DNA of 64,000 nt from contig NZ_KQ969522.1 of the NCBI RefSeq assembly GCF_001578935.1, forward strand, positions 301,659 to 365,658, in the 5' to 3' direction. Of this stretch, positions 1-7,875 are shown one piece after another. Source of the stretch: Streptococcus oralis (GTDB lineage: Bacteria > Bacillota > Bacilli > Lactobacillales > Streptococcaceae). Under the pieces are notes generated by a model. That model was not told the DNA's origin. It worked only from the letters and a program-made list of their open reading frames with translations, and did not search any database. The first letter of the stretch is position 1; every line of letters begins with the position of its first letter. The translations under genes and the position numbers were made by a program.

Positions 1-27
1 CCAGTATAGCAACTTAAGTCTAGAAGG

Positions 28-1278
28 TCAACTAATCTCATGATTTCCCACCAAACCCGCTCGTACTTCCGAGATAAAATAAAGAGAGCCCGTCACGAAA
101 AGCAAGTCCTGATTGTTAGCATTTTCTTCAAATTCGCTGATAAAATCACGATAAGAGTCAACCAGTTTATAACCAGAAACATCGCTTTCTTCTAGAGATC
201 CTTGGTAGTCAAAGCCTGTTACCTTGACTTCCACCTCTGGCAAAGCATCCGTTAAATAACCTAGCATCCCTTGATAATCCTTACGTTTAAGGGCGCCAAA
301 AAGGATGCGGACCTGATAACCTTGCTGGATTTCCCCCTGGATAAACTCGACCAAACGAGTTAAAGCTGGAAGATTGTGAGCCCCATCTAGGTAAATCTGC
401 GGGCGAATCCGTTCTAATCGACCTGCCCAGTGTGTCTCCTTCAAAGCCTGTCTGACAAGCTCTTCTTCGACATCTTCCTCTCTTGACGTCATAAACAGAA
501 GAAAAGTTTGTAAAGCCAAGGAAGCATTTTCTTGCTGATAAGCACCTTCCAAACTGATGTCAAGTTGGGAACAGCTTGCTAGACTACTTGAAAAATCCGC
601 AGCAGTCAAGGTGAAGTCTCGCCCAGCTTGATAAAGATCCACACCTAACTCTCTAGCTGTATTTTGGCAGACAAGCTCAGCTGCTGGAGCGAGCTTAGCA
701 ATGACCGCCTTCCTGCCAGCCTTGAAAATACCAGCTTTCTGCTCGGCTATTTCCTCCAGACTATCGCCCAAGGTCTCCTGATGATCTAGCCCAATGGAAG
801 TAATAACTGCAATCTCTCCTGTTACGACATTAGTCGTGTCAAGCAAACCACCAATCCCCACCTCTAGCAGGACTAGATCCACTCCCTGCTCTTTAAAGTA
901 AAGCAAGGCAATCAAGGTCAACAACTCAAAGAAAGACAATTGATCGTGTGTCTCTAAAAGAGTTTTCTCCATCTCCTTGACTTGGTTGGCTATACGGACA
1001 AAGTCTTCCTCTGCGATTGGTTGCCCATTAATACAGATTCGATCATGGATGCTGATGATATGAGGAGAGGTAAAAGTACCAACTTTTTTACCATGAGAAA
1101 CAAACAACTCCCTCATGAAGGCAATAGTTGACCCTTTACCGTTAGTCCCTGTTACGTGGATAATAGGATAAGTCCTCTCTGGATTCCCCAGCAAATCCAC
1201 TGCTCGCTGCATTCGTCCAAGTCCAGATCTAAAATTTAAACCAATCCGACTATGAAGCCATTCTTCTACTTCAAACAT
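28..1278 (-). CDS. folC: Dihydrofolate synthase / folylpolyglutamate synthase
   Basis: Cytoplasmic Mur-ligase-fold enzyme that joins glutamate to dihydropteroate and extends the polyglutamate tail of reduced folates with ATP. The 416-residue length is normal for FolC. The P-loop TGTNGKGST lies at residues 43-51, a GIGGLLDTTN segment of the central ligase domain starts at 141, and DGAHN near residue 300 belongs to the C-terminal ligase domain. The start is supported by AAGGAG six bases upstream. The gene stops 27 bases from the window edge, so any downstream partner is out of view. Family assignment is by motif and overall resemblance. Confidence 0.95.
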   Translation of the reverse strand: MFEVEEWLHSRIGLNFRSGLGRMQRAVDLLGNPERTYPIIHVTGTNGKGSTIAFMRELFVSHGKKVGTFTSPHIISIHDRICINGQPIAEEDFVRIANQVKEMEKTLLETHDQLSFFELLTLIALLYFKEQGVDLVLLEVGIGGLLDTTNVVTGEIAVITSIGLDHQETLGDSLEEIAEQKAGIFKAGRKAVIAKLAPAAELVCQNTARELGVDLYQAGRDFTLTAADFSSSLASCSQLDISLEGAYQQENASLALQTFLLFMTSREEDVEEELVRQALKETHWAGRLERIRPQIYLDGAHNLPALTRLVEFIQGEIQQGYQVRILFGALKRKDYQGMLGYLTDALPEVEVKVTGFDYQGSLEESDVSGYKLVDSYRDFISEFEENANNQDLLFVTGSLYFISEVRAGLVGNHEIS

Positions 1279-1341
1279 ACATGTCTCCTTAACAAAAGTC
1301 CAATCAACTACAGCATCAAAGTATGATTACAAATAAAAAAC

Positions 1342-1367
1342 GAGGTCGGGACTAAAATCCCAACCTC
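1342..1367 (-). terminator. Rho-independent terminator upstream of folC
   Basis: Read on the minus strand, GAGGTTGGGA pairs with TCCCGACCTC around a six-base loop and is followed by GTTTTTTATT. It would end the spxA2-ireB-ruvX-DUF1292 direction of transcription before folC. A second hairpin sits about 100 bases earlier, so the two may act in series. Confidence 0.8.
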
Positions 1368-1409
1368 TTACCTGGTTAGCTAATCACTAGCTACTATGAA
1401 TTTCAACGT

Positions 1410-1487
1410 GGGCTAAAAACGTCCCCCGGATATTCCTGCGTTTCTAATTTCTGGCGCAGGGCTAAAAACATCCACTGGATGTTTTTA
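1410..1487 (-). terminator. Terminator at the DUF1292 stop codon, with a short direct repeat
   Basis: AAAAACATCC and its perfect complement flank a three-base loop at 1464-1487 and end in a T run, starting at the DUF1292 stop codon. The + strand sequence GGGCTAAAAAC followed by a TCC-CCGGAT-like stretch occurs twice (from 1410 and from 1459), which suggests a duplicated terminator arm. The function of the outer copy is unknown. Confidence 0.6.
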
Positions 1488-1790
1488 CTCCTCCATAAAA
1501 CTGTTGAAGACTTCTTCAATCATGTTCCATTCATCTTCTGAGTCTTCTGGGATTGGTTGCAATTCGCCTTCTGTTCCGTCTTCATTTTCGATGAATGAGT
1601 AAGCTTGGATTTCAACTTCACCGTTTTCATCTTCTTCTGCGTTAACTGGCACTAGCAGAACATAGTTTTTACCAAATTCTTCTTTTCCGTCGATGGTCAA
1701 AAGAATTTCAAACAAGGTTTCATTTCCTTGCTCATCTACTAGTGTAATCAATTCACGTTCTTCGTGGTCATGGTTGTGATCGTGTGACAT
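1485..1790 (-). CDS. DUF1292 family protein (YrzB-like)
   Basis: Small acidic cytoplasmic protein of 101 residues with a histidine-rich start ([10 protein letters not shown]) followed by the typical DUF1292 pattern: a [15 protein letters not shown] segment and then an acidic tail. DUF1292 proteins are widespread in Firmicutes and have no proven biochemical role. It lies 15 bases downstream of ruvX and is closed by its own terminator, so it is probably the last gene of the ireB-ruvX-DUF1292 operon. The His-rich N-terminus could bind metal, but that is only a guess from composition. Confidence 0.85.
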   Translation of the reverse strand: MSHDHNHDHEERELITLVDEQGNETLFEILLTIDGKEEFGKNYVLLVPVNAEEDENGEVEIQAYSFIENEDGTEGELQPIPEDSEDEWNMIEEVFNSFMEE

Positions 1791-1805
1791 AGTTTCTCCT
1801 CTGTC

Positions 1806-2225
1806 TTAAAATTTTCTATCTAAATAATTTTGCAAAATCAGCTGAGCAGCCAACTTATCAATAACTTTCTTGCGTTTGTTACGGCTGATATCTGCTTGTT
1901 CAATCAACATACGTTCCGCAGCGACCGTTGTCAAACGCTCATCCTGATAGTCCACTGGCAAACCAAAGAGTTCTTCTAGCTTGGCACCATAGGCTTGACT
2001 GGCTTCTACTCGCGGACCGCTGGTATTGTTCATGTTTTTTGGCAAACCTACTACAAAGCGTTCTACCTTATAGCTGTCAACCAATTCCTTGATACGGTCA
2101 AAACCAAACTGGCCTTGATCCTCATTGATTTGGATGATTTCAAGTCCCTGAGCGGTGAAGCCTAGGGGATCGCTAATAGCCACCCCTACTGTTTTTGAAC
2201 CGACGTCCAATCCCATAATTCTCAT
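1806..2225 (-). CDS. ruvX: Putative pre-16S rRNA nuclease / Holliday junction resolvase YqgF
   Basis: RNase H-fold protein of 139 residues, the usual length for YqgF/RuvX. The first acidic catalytic site is in [15 protein letters not shown] (Asp at residue 7), and the DERLTT motif carries the second. Family members are linked to maturation of the 16S rRNA 5' end and, less firmly, to Holliday junction cleavage. It sits three bases after ireB and directly before the DUF1292 gene, the standard streptococcal order, so the three genes are almost certainly co-transcribed. Confidence 0.93.
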   Translation of the reverse strand: MRIMGLDVGSKTVGVAISDPLGFTAQGLEIIQINEDQGQFGFDRIKELVDSYKVERFVVGLPKNMNNTSGPRVEASQAYGAKLEELFGLPVDYQDERLTTVAAERMLIEQADISRNKRKKVIDKLAAQLILQNYLDRKF

Positions 2226-2228
2226 AGA

Positions 2229-2495
2229 TTATAGATCGACTCCTTGTCCTTTAAGGTAGTAGCGTACCAGTTCTTCAACAATTTCATCACGCTCATACTT
2301 ACGGATTTGATTTCGTGCATTGTTGTAACGAGGAACGTAGGCAGGGTCTCCACTCAAGACATATCCAACGATTTGATTAATCGGATTGTAGCCCTTGTCA
2401 TTCAAAGAAGCATAAACATCTGTCAACGTTTCACTAATCTCTTTCTTATTGGAATCATCCAATTTAAACCGTACAGTTTCTTCAGTAAATCCCAT
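2229..2495 (-). CDS. ireB: IreB family regulatory phosphoprotein (DUF965)
   Basis: Cytoplasmic 88-residue protein. The start is placed at the Met of [10 protein letters not shown] because an AGGGTG ribosome site precedes it; the frame is open 14 codons further but that extension is not conserved in the family. In Enterococcus, IreB is phosphorylated by the Ser/Thr kinase IreK on N-terminal threonines and modulates cephalosporin resistance; Thr4 and Thr7 are present here. The rest ([19 protein letters not shown] and an RYNNAR segment) matches the DUF965 family. First gene of the ruvX operon. Confidence 0.92.
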
Positions 2496-2581
2496 TCTAA
2501 CACCCTCTTTCCTTAGAATAGTACTATTATAGCACATTCCCTGACGTTCTACAAATAAGTCAGTCTATTTATTTGGATTTT

Positions 2582-3151
2582 CTATTGTTCTGTCGCCCCA
2601 TTTGCCACTCTATCTGCAATATATTGGCCAGGTTCGTTTTTTAAGAGATTTTCAAGACCGATATTTTTTAAATATTCTAGCTGAGATGCCTTTTTGACAT
2701 CCAATACTTGAAAATCATAAGTCGTTGTAGTCTGGATTTCTGTCTCGCTGAGTAGCTTGGTTTCCAGTGTAAATCCTGCTAGTTTGCGCGCCTCTTGGAT
2801 GGTCTCATCCTTCTCTTCCGCTTCTAGAAGCGCTTTTTGCGTCTCCTCTAGGCCATTTTCAGAGATAAAGGTCTTGAGTTCATCCCCGACAGGTCGTTTT
2901 TGCTGGATGGTCAAGGTCAAAAATTGATTGCCTTTATAAGTAATGGTCTGAATCTGCTGCGTTCCATTTTCTGACTTCGGCATCAATAAGGTCTTGGTGA
3001 CAACCGTATTCTTTTCGGCATTGTCCAAAACGGGAAGGTTTGATTGGATGGGGTCAGATGCTGTTGTAGAAGCAGCAGGAGTTTCCTTTTTTTGCCCACA
3101 TCCCGCAAGCAAAAAGAGGAGAGCAAAACTAGCAATTAGTAACTTTTTCAT
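2582..3151 (-). CDS. DUF1307 family (YehR-like) lipoprotein
   Basis: Surface lipoprotein of 189 residues. The signal peptide is followed by the lipobox LAGC with the lipidated Cys at residue 18. A low-complexity linker (residues 20-40) leads into a predicted beta-rich domain holding TITYKGNQFLTLTIQQK, typical of DUF1307/YehR proteins of unknown function. It is separated from spxA2 by a strong terminator and from ireB by 86 bases, so it may be its own transcription unit. The ligand or role cannot be read from the sequence. Confidence 0.8.
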   Translation of the reverse strand: MKKLLIASFALLFLLAGCGQKKETPAASTTASDPIQSNLPVLDNAEKNTVVTKTLLMPKSENGTQQIQTITYKGNQFLTLTIQQKRPVGDELKTFISENGLEETQKALLEAEEKDETIQEARKLAGFTLETKLLSETEIQTTTTYDFQVLDVKKASQLEYLKNIGLENLLKNEPGQYIADRVANGATEQ

Positions 3152-3185
3152 AATTCCTCACATGATTTTAAAACAAAAGAGCAAA

Positions 3186-3212
3186 CAAGGCTAGGAGTCA
3201 CTCCTAGCCTTG
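3186..3212 (-). terminator. Terminator after spxA2
   Basis: A near-perfect palindrome (CAAGGCTAGGAGT and its complement around a single base) starts six bases past the spxA2 stop and is followed on the minus strand by TTTGCTCTTTTG. It separates spxA2 from the lipoprotein gene. Confidence 0.7.
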
Positions 3213-3217
3213 ATGTT

Positions 3218-3616
3218 TTATAGAGCTGCACGTAGACGTGCTTCTGCATTTTCTACATTACGGACAGAGCGTGGCAAGAAGGCACGGATATCATCTTCTT
3301 TATAGCCGACTTGTAGGCGCTTCTCGTCAACGAGAATCGGACTCTTTAAGATCCGTGGTGTTTCCATGATTAAGTTTAGCACTTCATTGACACTCAAATC
3401 CTCGATGTCAACTCCAAGTGCCTTAGCGTAGCGGTTTTTTGACGAAACGATACTGGCAATTCCATTATCTGTTTTCGTGAGAATATCTAATAACTCTTCT
3501 CTTGTAATTCCTTCTTTACCGAGATTTTGTTCTTTATAACTTAACTGGTGGGCATTGAGCCAGGTTTTCGCTTTTTTACAGCTAGTACAACTTGAGACTG
3601 TATAAATTTTGATCAT
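3218..3616 (-). CDS. spxA2: Spx-type transcriptional regulator (SpxA2-like)
   Basis: ArsC-fold regulator of 132 residues that binds the RNA polymerase alpha C-terminal domain and redirects transcription in oxidative and envelope stress. The redox switch CTSC is at Cys10 and Cys13, and the RILKSPILVDEKRLQVGY stretch holds the conserved basic region. Streptococci carry two paralogues; the location beside ireB-ruvX fits SpxA2, as in S. mutans. A minus-strand promoter with TATAAT at 3658-3663 precedes it. The choice between SpxA1 and SpxA2 rests on synteny recalled from memory and is less certain than the family. Confidence 0.85.
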   Translation of the reverse strand: MIKIYTVSSCTSCKKAKTWLNAHQLSYKEQNLGKEGITREELLDILTKTDNGIASIVSSKNRYAKALGVDIEDLSVNEVLNLIMETPRILKSPILVDEKRLQVGYKEDDIRAFLPRSVRNVENAEARLRAAL

Positions 3617-3750
3617 GTACCTACCCCTTTCGCTACATGTTACTATCAGTTTAGTCTATTATACCATAAAAAACATCCGACTTGCGACCTATTTTTTAAA
3701 AAAATTAACTTTTTTCGCGATTTTCGTACTTTTTTCTTGACAAAATCAAT

Positions 3751-6411
3751 TTATAACCAACTTTTAAATTTTTTGATATACAATCGTTTCACAACTGTAA
3801 CACTTATCATATAGAGAACAATAATCAAAAGCAAAAAGAGGAAATAAATTGGTTCCAAAGGGGTTAAATGAAGCAGGCTAGCAATTGAAGAGTAGGGAAG
3901 GAAGGTCACAAAACTAGCTGCTAGCAAGGTTGTTCCAAGAACAAACCATGATGGACGACTTTGTAAGAAAGGAAGTTTTGCTGAACGAAGCATATGGATA
4001 ACCATGGTTTGGGACCACATGGATTCAATGAACCAACCTGTCTGGAACAGGATGATAAAGCCCGTTGCAGACTCTGCTCCGTGAACATAGGCTTGGCCTG
4101 TCGCCATTGGCACAATGACAAAATAGAGCAAAATAAAGGTCAAAATATCGAAAACCGAAGAAATCGGACCCATCCAAATCATAAAGCGAGTAATAGACTT
4201 AGCTTCCCACTTATGAGGATGCTTCAAAAAGTCTTCATCCACATTATCAAAAGGAAGAGCAACACAAGAAAGGTCGTAGACGAGGTTTAACACAATCAAG
4301 TGAATCGGAGCCATAGGAAGGAAAGGTAAAAAGATACCAGACACTAACAGAGAGAAAATGTTCCCGAAATTAGAGCTGACCGTCATCTTGATGTATTTGG
4401 TCATGTTGGCATAGACTTTGCGTCCTTCAACCAGCCCTTTTTCAAGCACCATCAAATCCTTATCTAGCAAAATGACATCAGCCGTTTCTTTGGCAATATC
4501 TACTGCTGTATCAACAGAAATCCCCACATCTGCTACTTTCATAGAAGGGGCATCATTGATCCCATCTCCCATATAACCGACACAATGTCCATTCGATTTG
4601 ATTTGTAAAATGATTCGTGCTTTTTGATCCGGAGAGAGTTTGGCAAAGACCGTCACCTTCTCAACGGCTTGGGTCAACTCTTCGTCCGTCATGGCATCAA
4701 TATCAGAACCCAACAAGATTTGATCAACGTCTAGACCAACTTTTTCACAAACTGCTTGGGTTACCTTCTCATTATCCCCCGTCAAGATCTTTGTTTGAAC
4801 ACCGTGTTCTAACAAAGCTTGGATAGCAGGGGCTGCAGATGGTTTTGGTGGATCTAGGAAGGCAAGATAGCCTGTTAGAATCATTTCCTTTTCATCTTCA
4901 ACTGAGTAAGCAAAACCTTCTTTTAGACCTGTTTTATAGGCGACTCCCAAGACTCGTAAGCCCTGTTGATTGAGTTGGTCCACTTCTTTTAAGATTTCCA
5001 CTCGGATATCATCCGTCAGAGGGCTAATCTGACCTTGATATTCCACATGGGTTGAAATTGCAAGCATTTCCTCTAGGGCACCCTTGGTTACCAAACTAAC
5101 AACTTCGTTTTCATCCTTGACGATGACACTCATCCGTCTGCGTTCAAAATCAAAGGGCAATTCATCTATTTTTTGGAAGCTAGTATCCAAATTTTGTAGA
5201 ATAGCGTGTTCTTTAGCTTCTTTTTCAGTTCTACTGATAATGGCACGGTCCATCAAGTTTTTCAAACCGGTTTGAAAATAGGAATTGAGGTAGGCTCGTC
5301 TCAACACAGATAAATCCAAATCTCCATGTATATCCAAAGGATATTCAAGGACAATTTCGTCTTGAGTAAGGGTTCCGGTTTTATCCGTGCATAGGATATC
5401 AATAGCACCTAGGTCCTGTATGGCATTGAGTTTCTTGATAACCACTTTTTCCTTGGCCATGATAATAGAACCCTTTGCTAGACTGGCCGTGATGATCATA
5501 GGAAGCATCTCAGGTGTCAATCCAACACCAACACTCAGTGCAAACACACCTGCTTCCAACCAGTCGCCATCTGTTAAACCATTGGACAAGAAAACAATAG
5601 GCACCATGACTAACATCAAACGGATTAAGAGCCAAGAGATGCTATTCATCTCCCGTTCAAAAGAGGTCGGTTCGTCATAGGTATTGAGAGTCTGCTCGAT
5701 TTCTCCCATCATGGTATCATCACCGACCGCTAGAATCAAAGCCTTGGCACTTCCTGATATCACATTGGTTCCCATAAAGGCGAGCGCTTCTGCTTCTAGC
5801 AGACTATCAAAGTTTGACTGACTCATTTTTGACAAAGCCAATTTTTCAACTGAGTCACTTTCACCTGTCAAACCAGACTGTTGGACAAAGAAATCACGTG
5901 ATTCAGTCAAAAGGAGGTCTGCTGGTATCATATCCCCAGCACTTAACTTGACTATATCTCCAACGACCAAATTTTCAATTGCGACCTCTAAACTCTGGCC
6001 TTCGCGAATAACTGTGGCTGTATTCACAATCATTTTTGATAGATTGGTCGCAGCCTTGTCACTCCGCAGTTCTTGGACAAAGCGTATGCCACCAGAGATT
6101 AGAACGAGAATGACGATGATGATAGAGGTCGTCGGATCTTCTTGTCCAGGCTTTGCCAACCAGACATTGGTCACCATGGAGATCATAGCGATGACCAGGA
6201 GGATGATTGTAAATGGATTGATAATAGATTCGTAAATCTTTTTGAGGATACTGTCTTCTTGACCCTTGGTAATGGTGTTTTCGCCATATAGGTCACGATT
6301 TTTCTCCACCTGCTCCTCAGTCAAACCTGTTAGACTTGTCTTATAAAAAGATAGAGTTTCGTTTAAAGGTGCGCGAATAGCTGTTGCTAATCTTTCTTTT
6401 GTAGTTTTCAT
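3751..6411 (-). CDS. mgtA: Magnesium-translocating P-type ATPase (P3B)
   Basis: Integral membrane Mg2+ import ATPase of 886 residues, the normal MgtA/MgtB length. The actuator motif TGES, the phosphorylation motif DKTGTLT, the TGDN motif and the hinge GDGINDAP are all present, with membrane segments before and after them; the last six helices lie in the C-terminal 250 residues. The start is supported by AGGAG eight bases upstream. Expression is probably controlled by the long leader at 6412-6795, which holds an M-box riboswitch, a terminator and a short upstream ORF. corA lies about 4 kb away, giving this window two Mg2+ uptake genes. Confidence 0.95.
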   Translation of the reverse strand: MKTTKERLATAIRAPLNETLSFYKTSLTGLTEEQVEKNRDLYGENTITKGQEDSILKKIYESIINPFTIILLVIAMISMVTNVWLAKPGQEDPTTSIIIVILVLISGGIRFVQELRSDKAATNLSKMIVNTATVIREGQSLEVAIENLVVGDIVKLSAGDMIPADLLLTESRDFFVQQSGLTGESDSVEKLALSKMSQSNFDSLLEAEALAFMGTNVISGSAKALILAVGDDTMMGEIEQTLNTYDEPTSFEREMNSISWLLIRLMLVMVPIVFLSNGLTDGDWLEAGVFALSVGVGLTPEMLPMIITASLAKGSIIMAKEKVVIKKLNAIQDLGAIDILCTDKTGTLTQDEIVLEYPLDIHGDLDLSVLRRAYLNSYFQTGLKNLMDRAIISRTEKEAKEHAILQNLDTSFQKIDELPFDFERRRMSVIVKDENEVVSLVTKGALEEMLAISTHVEYQGQISPLTDDIRVEILKEVDQLNQQGLRVLGVAYKTGLKEGFAYSVEDEKEMILTGYLAFLDPPKPSAAPAIQALLEHGVQTKILTGDNEKVTQAVCEKVGLDVDQILLGSDIDAMTDEELTQAVEKVTVFAKLSPDQKARIILQIKSNGHCVGYMGDGINDAPSMKVADVGISVDTAVDIAKETADVILLDKDLMVLEKGLVEGRKVYANMTKYIKMTVSSNFGNIFSLLVSGIFLPFLPMAPIHLIVLNLVYDLSCVALPFDNVDEDFLKHPHKWEAKSITRFMIWMGPISSVFDILTFILLYFVIVPMATGQAYVHGAESATGFIILFQTGWFIESMWSQTMVIHMLRSAKLPFLQSRPSWFVLGTTLLAASFVTFLPYSSIASLLHLTPLEPIYFLFLLLIIVLYMISVTVVKRLYIKKFKSWL

Positions 6412-6446
6412 TGGTTTCTCCTATCTGTATGAATGATGTGTTTCAT

Positions 6447-6504
6447 ACACAGAGACCAATCACTTTATAAGGGCAGAACGACACAAATCAGCGATTGGCT
6501 GTGT
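6447..6504 (-). promoter_or_regulatory. Switchable RNA pairing between the leader ORF and the mgtA ribosome site
   Basis: ACACAGCCAATC inside the leader ORF (6493-6504) can pair with GATTGG and CTGTGT (6447-6461), twelve pairs with a three-base bulge. This competes with a local hairpin in the leader ORF and with the hairpin TGTATGAA / TTCATACA that stands just before the mgtA ribosome site. A ribosome stalled or drop-off early in the short ORF would change which pairing forms. Pairings were found by eye and not by folding software. Confidence 0.45.
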
Positions 6505-6536
6505 ATGTGCGGTTCTGGATGATCGTCAATTTGCAT
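6465..6536 (-). CDS. 23-residue leader ORF of mgtA (MgtL-like)
   Basis: A short frame with a good ribosome site (GGAG, seven bases from ATG) lies between the riboswitch terminator and mgtA. Its product begins MQIDDHPEPHIHSQS and ends in a hydrophobic CVVLPL. The alternating acidic and proline residues at positions 4-9 resemble the enterobacterial MgtL peptide, where such residues weaken the translating ribosome when Mg2+ is low. Similarity is in composition and position, not in homologous sequence. Translation is inferred from the ribosome site alone. Confidence 0.55.
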   Translation of the reverse strand: MQIDDHPEPHIHSQSLICVVLPL

Positions 6537-6571
6537 CGTTTGTCTCCTTTCCTTGTTCTAAAACAGTAGAA

Positions 6572-6595
6572 AATCCCACCATAAAATGGCAGGAT
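6572..6595 (-). terminator. Riboswitch-controlled terminator of mgtA
   Basis: On the minus strand AATCCTGCCAT pairs with ATGGTGGGATT through eleven continuous pairs (two G-T), with a TTT loop, followed by TTTTC. An alternative hairpin AAAAAAC / GTTTTTT at 6596-6619 lies directly upstream. Placement right after the M-box aptamer and before the mgtA leader ORF fits Mg2+-dependent premature termination. Confidence 0.8.
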
Positions 6596-6602
6596 TAAAA
6601 AA

Positions 6603-6760
6603 CTAATTATCTGTTTTTTCGTTCAAGCTTTAACTCCATAGGGCGATGTAATGAGCTTAGTCTTGGCCTTCGCGACCAGGACTGTTGACCAACGAGTAGT
6701 GTCTCCACTGCTTTGCGGTAGTCATCCGTATCCCTATGGTAGCCTCACCTACCGTTTTCG
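6603..6760 (-). ncRNA. M-box (ykoK-type) magnesium riboswitch
   Basis: The minus strand carries the hallmark M-box core GTAGGTGAGGCTACCATAGG, followed by GATACGGAT, an ACTACCGCAAAGCAGTGGAG segment, GACACTAC and GGTCAACAG. CCATAGGG near the 5' side can pair with CCCTATGG near 6636-6643. M-box RNAs sense Mg2+ directly and switch off Mg2+ transporter genes; the downstream gene is mgtA, and a terminator follows at once. The exact ends are estimates. Confidence 0.9.
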
Positions 6761-6766
6761 TCTTTC

Positions 6767-6795
6767 AGTATAAACCTTTAAAATATAAAAGTCAA
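6767..6795 (-). promoter_or_regulatory. Promoter of the M-box/mgtA transcript
   Basis: TTGACT (6790-6795) and TATACT (6767-6772) are spaced by 17 bases on the minus strand. A start near 6760 would give a leader of about 350 bases before mgtA. Confidence 0.75.
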
Positions 6796-6813
6796 TGATT
6801 TATCATAATTTTC

Positions 6814-7875
6814 TTAAATAACAATTAATTCCTTCGGCGCTAGAGTCAACAATTCGCAACCGTTATCTGTAATTAAGATATCATCTTCAATACGAACGCC
6901 GTATTTTCCTTCAATATAAATGCCTGGTTCATCAGTCAAGACCATACCAGATTTAATGACTTCTTTCGAAGTTTGGCTAAAGTAAGGTTCTTCGTGAATA
7001 TCCAGTCCGATACCGTGTCCAATACCGTGAGTAAAGTAGTCGCCATAGCCTGCCTCGATAATAATATCACGAGGAATTTTGTCAAAGTCGCGGAAACCTA
7101 ATCCTGCCTTAGCTTGATCAATCAGAGCTTGGTTGGCTTTCAGAACTGTATTGTAGATCTCTGCCTGCTCGTCACTGACATGACCTAGATAAATGGTACG
7201 TGTCATGTCACTGACATAGTGGTCGTAGAGACAGCCGAAGTCCATGGTAATGGCTTCGCCAAACTCTACTGGTTTGTGCATTGGATGAGCGTGGGGCTTA
7301 GAAGAGTTGATGCCACTTGCTAAAATGGTATCAAAAGACAAGCCTGCCGCTCCTAACTCCCGCATGCGGAAATCAAGGAAGTTGGCAATTTCGATCTCAG
7401 TTTTTCCTGGTTTGATAAAGTCAAGCGCATCACGAAAAGCTTGGTCTGAGATAGAACATGCCTTACGAATAGTCGCAATCTCTTTCTCATCTTTAATCAT
7501 ACGAAGTGCTTCAACAAACTGAGTCTGTGGAAGCAAGTCGATCCCTGCAAAGGCTGCCTGCATACGGTGATAATAAGAGACCGAAATCTCGTCCTCAAAA
7601 CCGATTCGAGACAAGCCCATATCCTTAACAATGCCTGCAATAACAGCCAATTCATCGCGATCAGCCACAATCTCAAAACCTGTCACTTCTTGCTTAGCTG
7701 CAATGATATAGCGAGAGTCTGTCACCAAAATCTGACGGTCACGGCTGATAAAGACTGTCCCATTTGAACCCCAAAAACCAGTCAGGTAATAGACGTTTTT
7801 AAGGTTGTTTATGATGATGCCATCTAGTTCTTTTTCTTGCATTTTAGCTAGAAATGCTTGCACACGTTTATTCAT
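6814..7875 (-). CDS. pepP: Xaa-Pro aminopeptidase (M24B)
   Basis: Cytoplasmic metallopeptidase of 353 residues that removes N-terminal residues preceding proline. The M24 pita-bread domain fills the C-terminal 220 residues, with the five metal ligands visible in order: Asp in ITMDFG, Asp in VSDMTRT, His in [15 protein letters not shown], Glu in TDEPGIY and Glu in VRIEDDI. The N-terminal 120 residues form the creatinase-like domain. It overlaps the uvrA stop by eight bases, so the two are translationally coupled downstream of the uvrA promoter. Confidence 0.92.
   Translation of the reverse strand: MNKRVQAFLAKMQEKELDGIIINNLKNVYYLTGFWGSNGTVFISRDRQILVTDSRYIIAAKQEVTGFEIVADRDELAVIAGIVKDMGLSRIGFEDEISVSYYHRMQAAFAGIDLLPQTQFVEALRMIKDEKEIATIRKACSISDQAFRDALDFIKPGKTEIEIANFLDFRMRELGAAGLSFDTILASGINSSKPHAHPMHKPVEFGEAITMDFGCLYDHYVSDMTRTIYLGHVSDEQAEIYNTVLKANQALIDQAKAGLGFRDFDKIPRDIIIEAGYGDYFTHGIGHGIGLDIHEEPYFSQTSKEVIKSGMVLTDEPGIYIEGKYGVRIEDDILITDNGCELLTLAPKELIVI

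Noticed and set aside
3994..4290. Open frames antisense to mgtA
   Set aside because: They follow the codon structure of mgtA on the other strand and have no ribosome sites; the same applies to open frames opposite uvrA, mutS, mnmG and rnjA.
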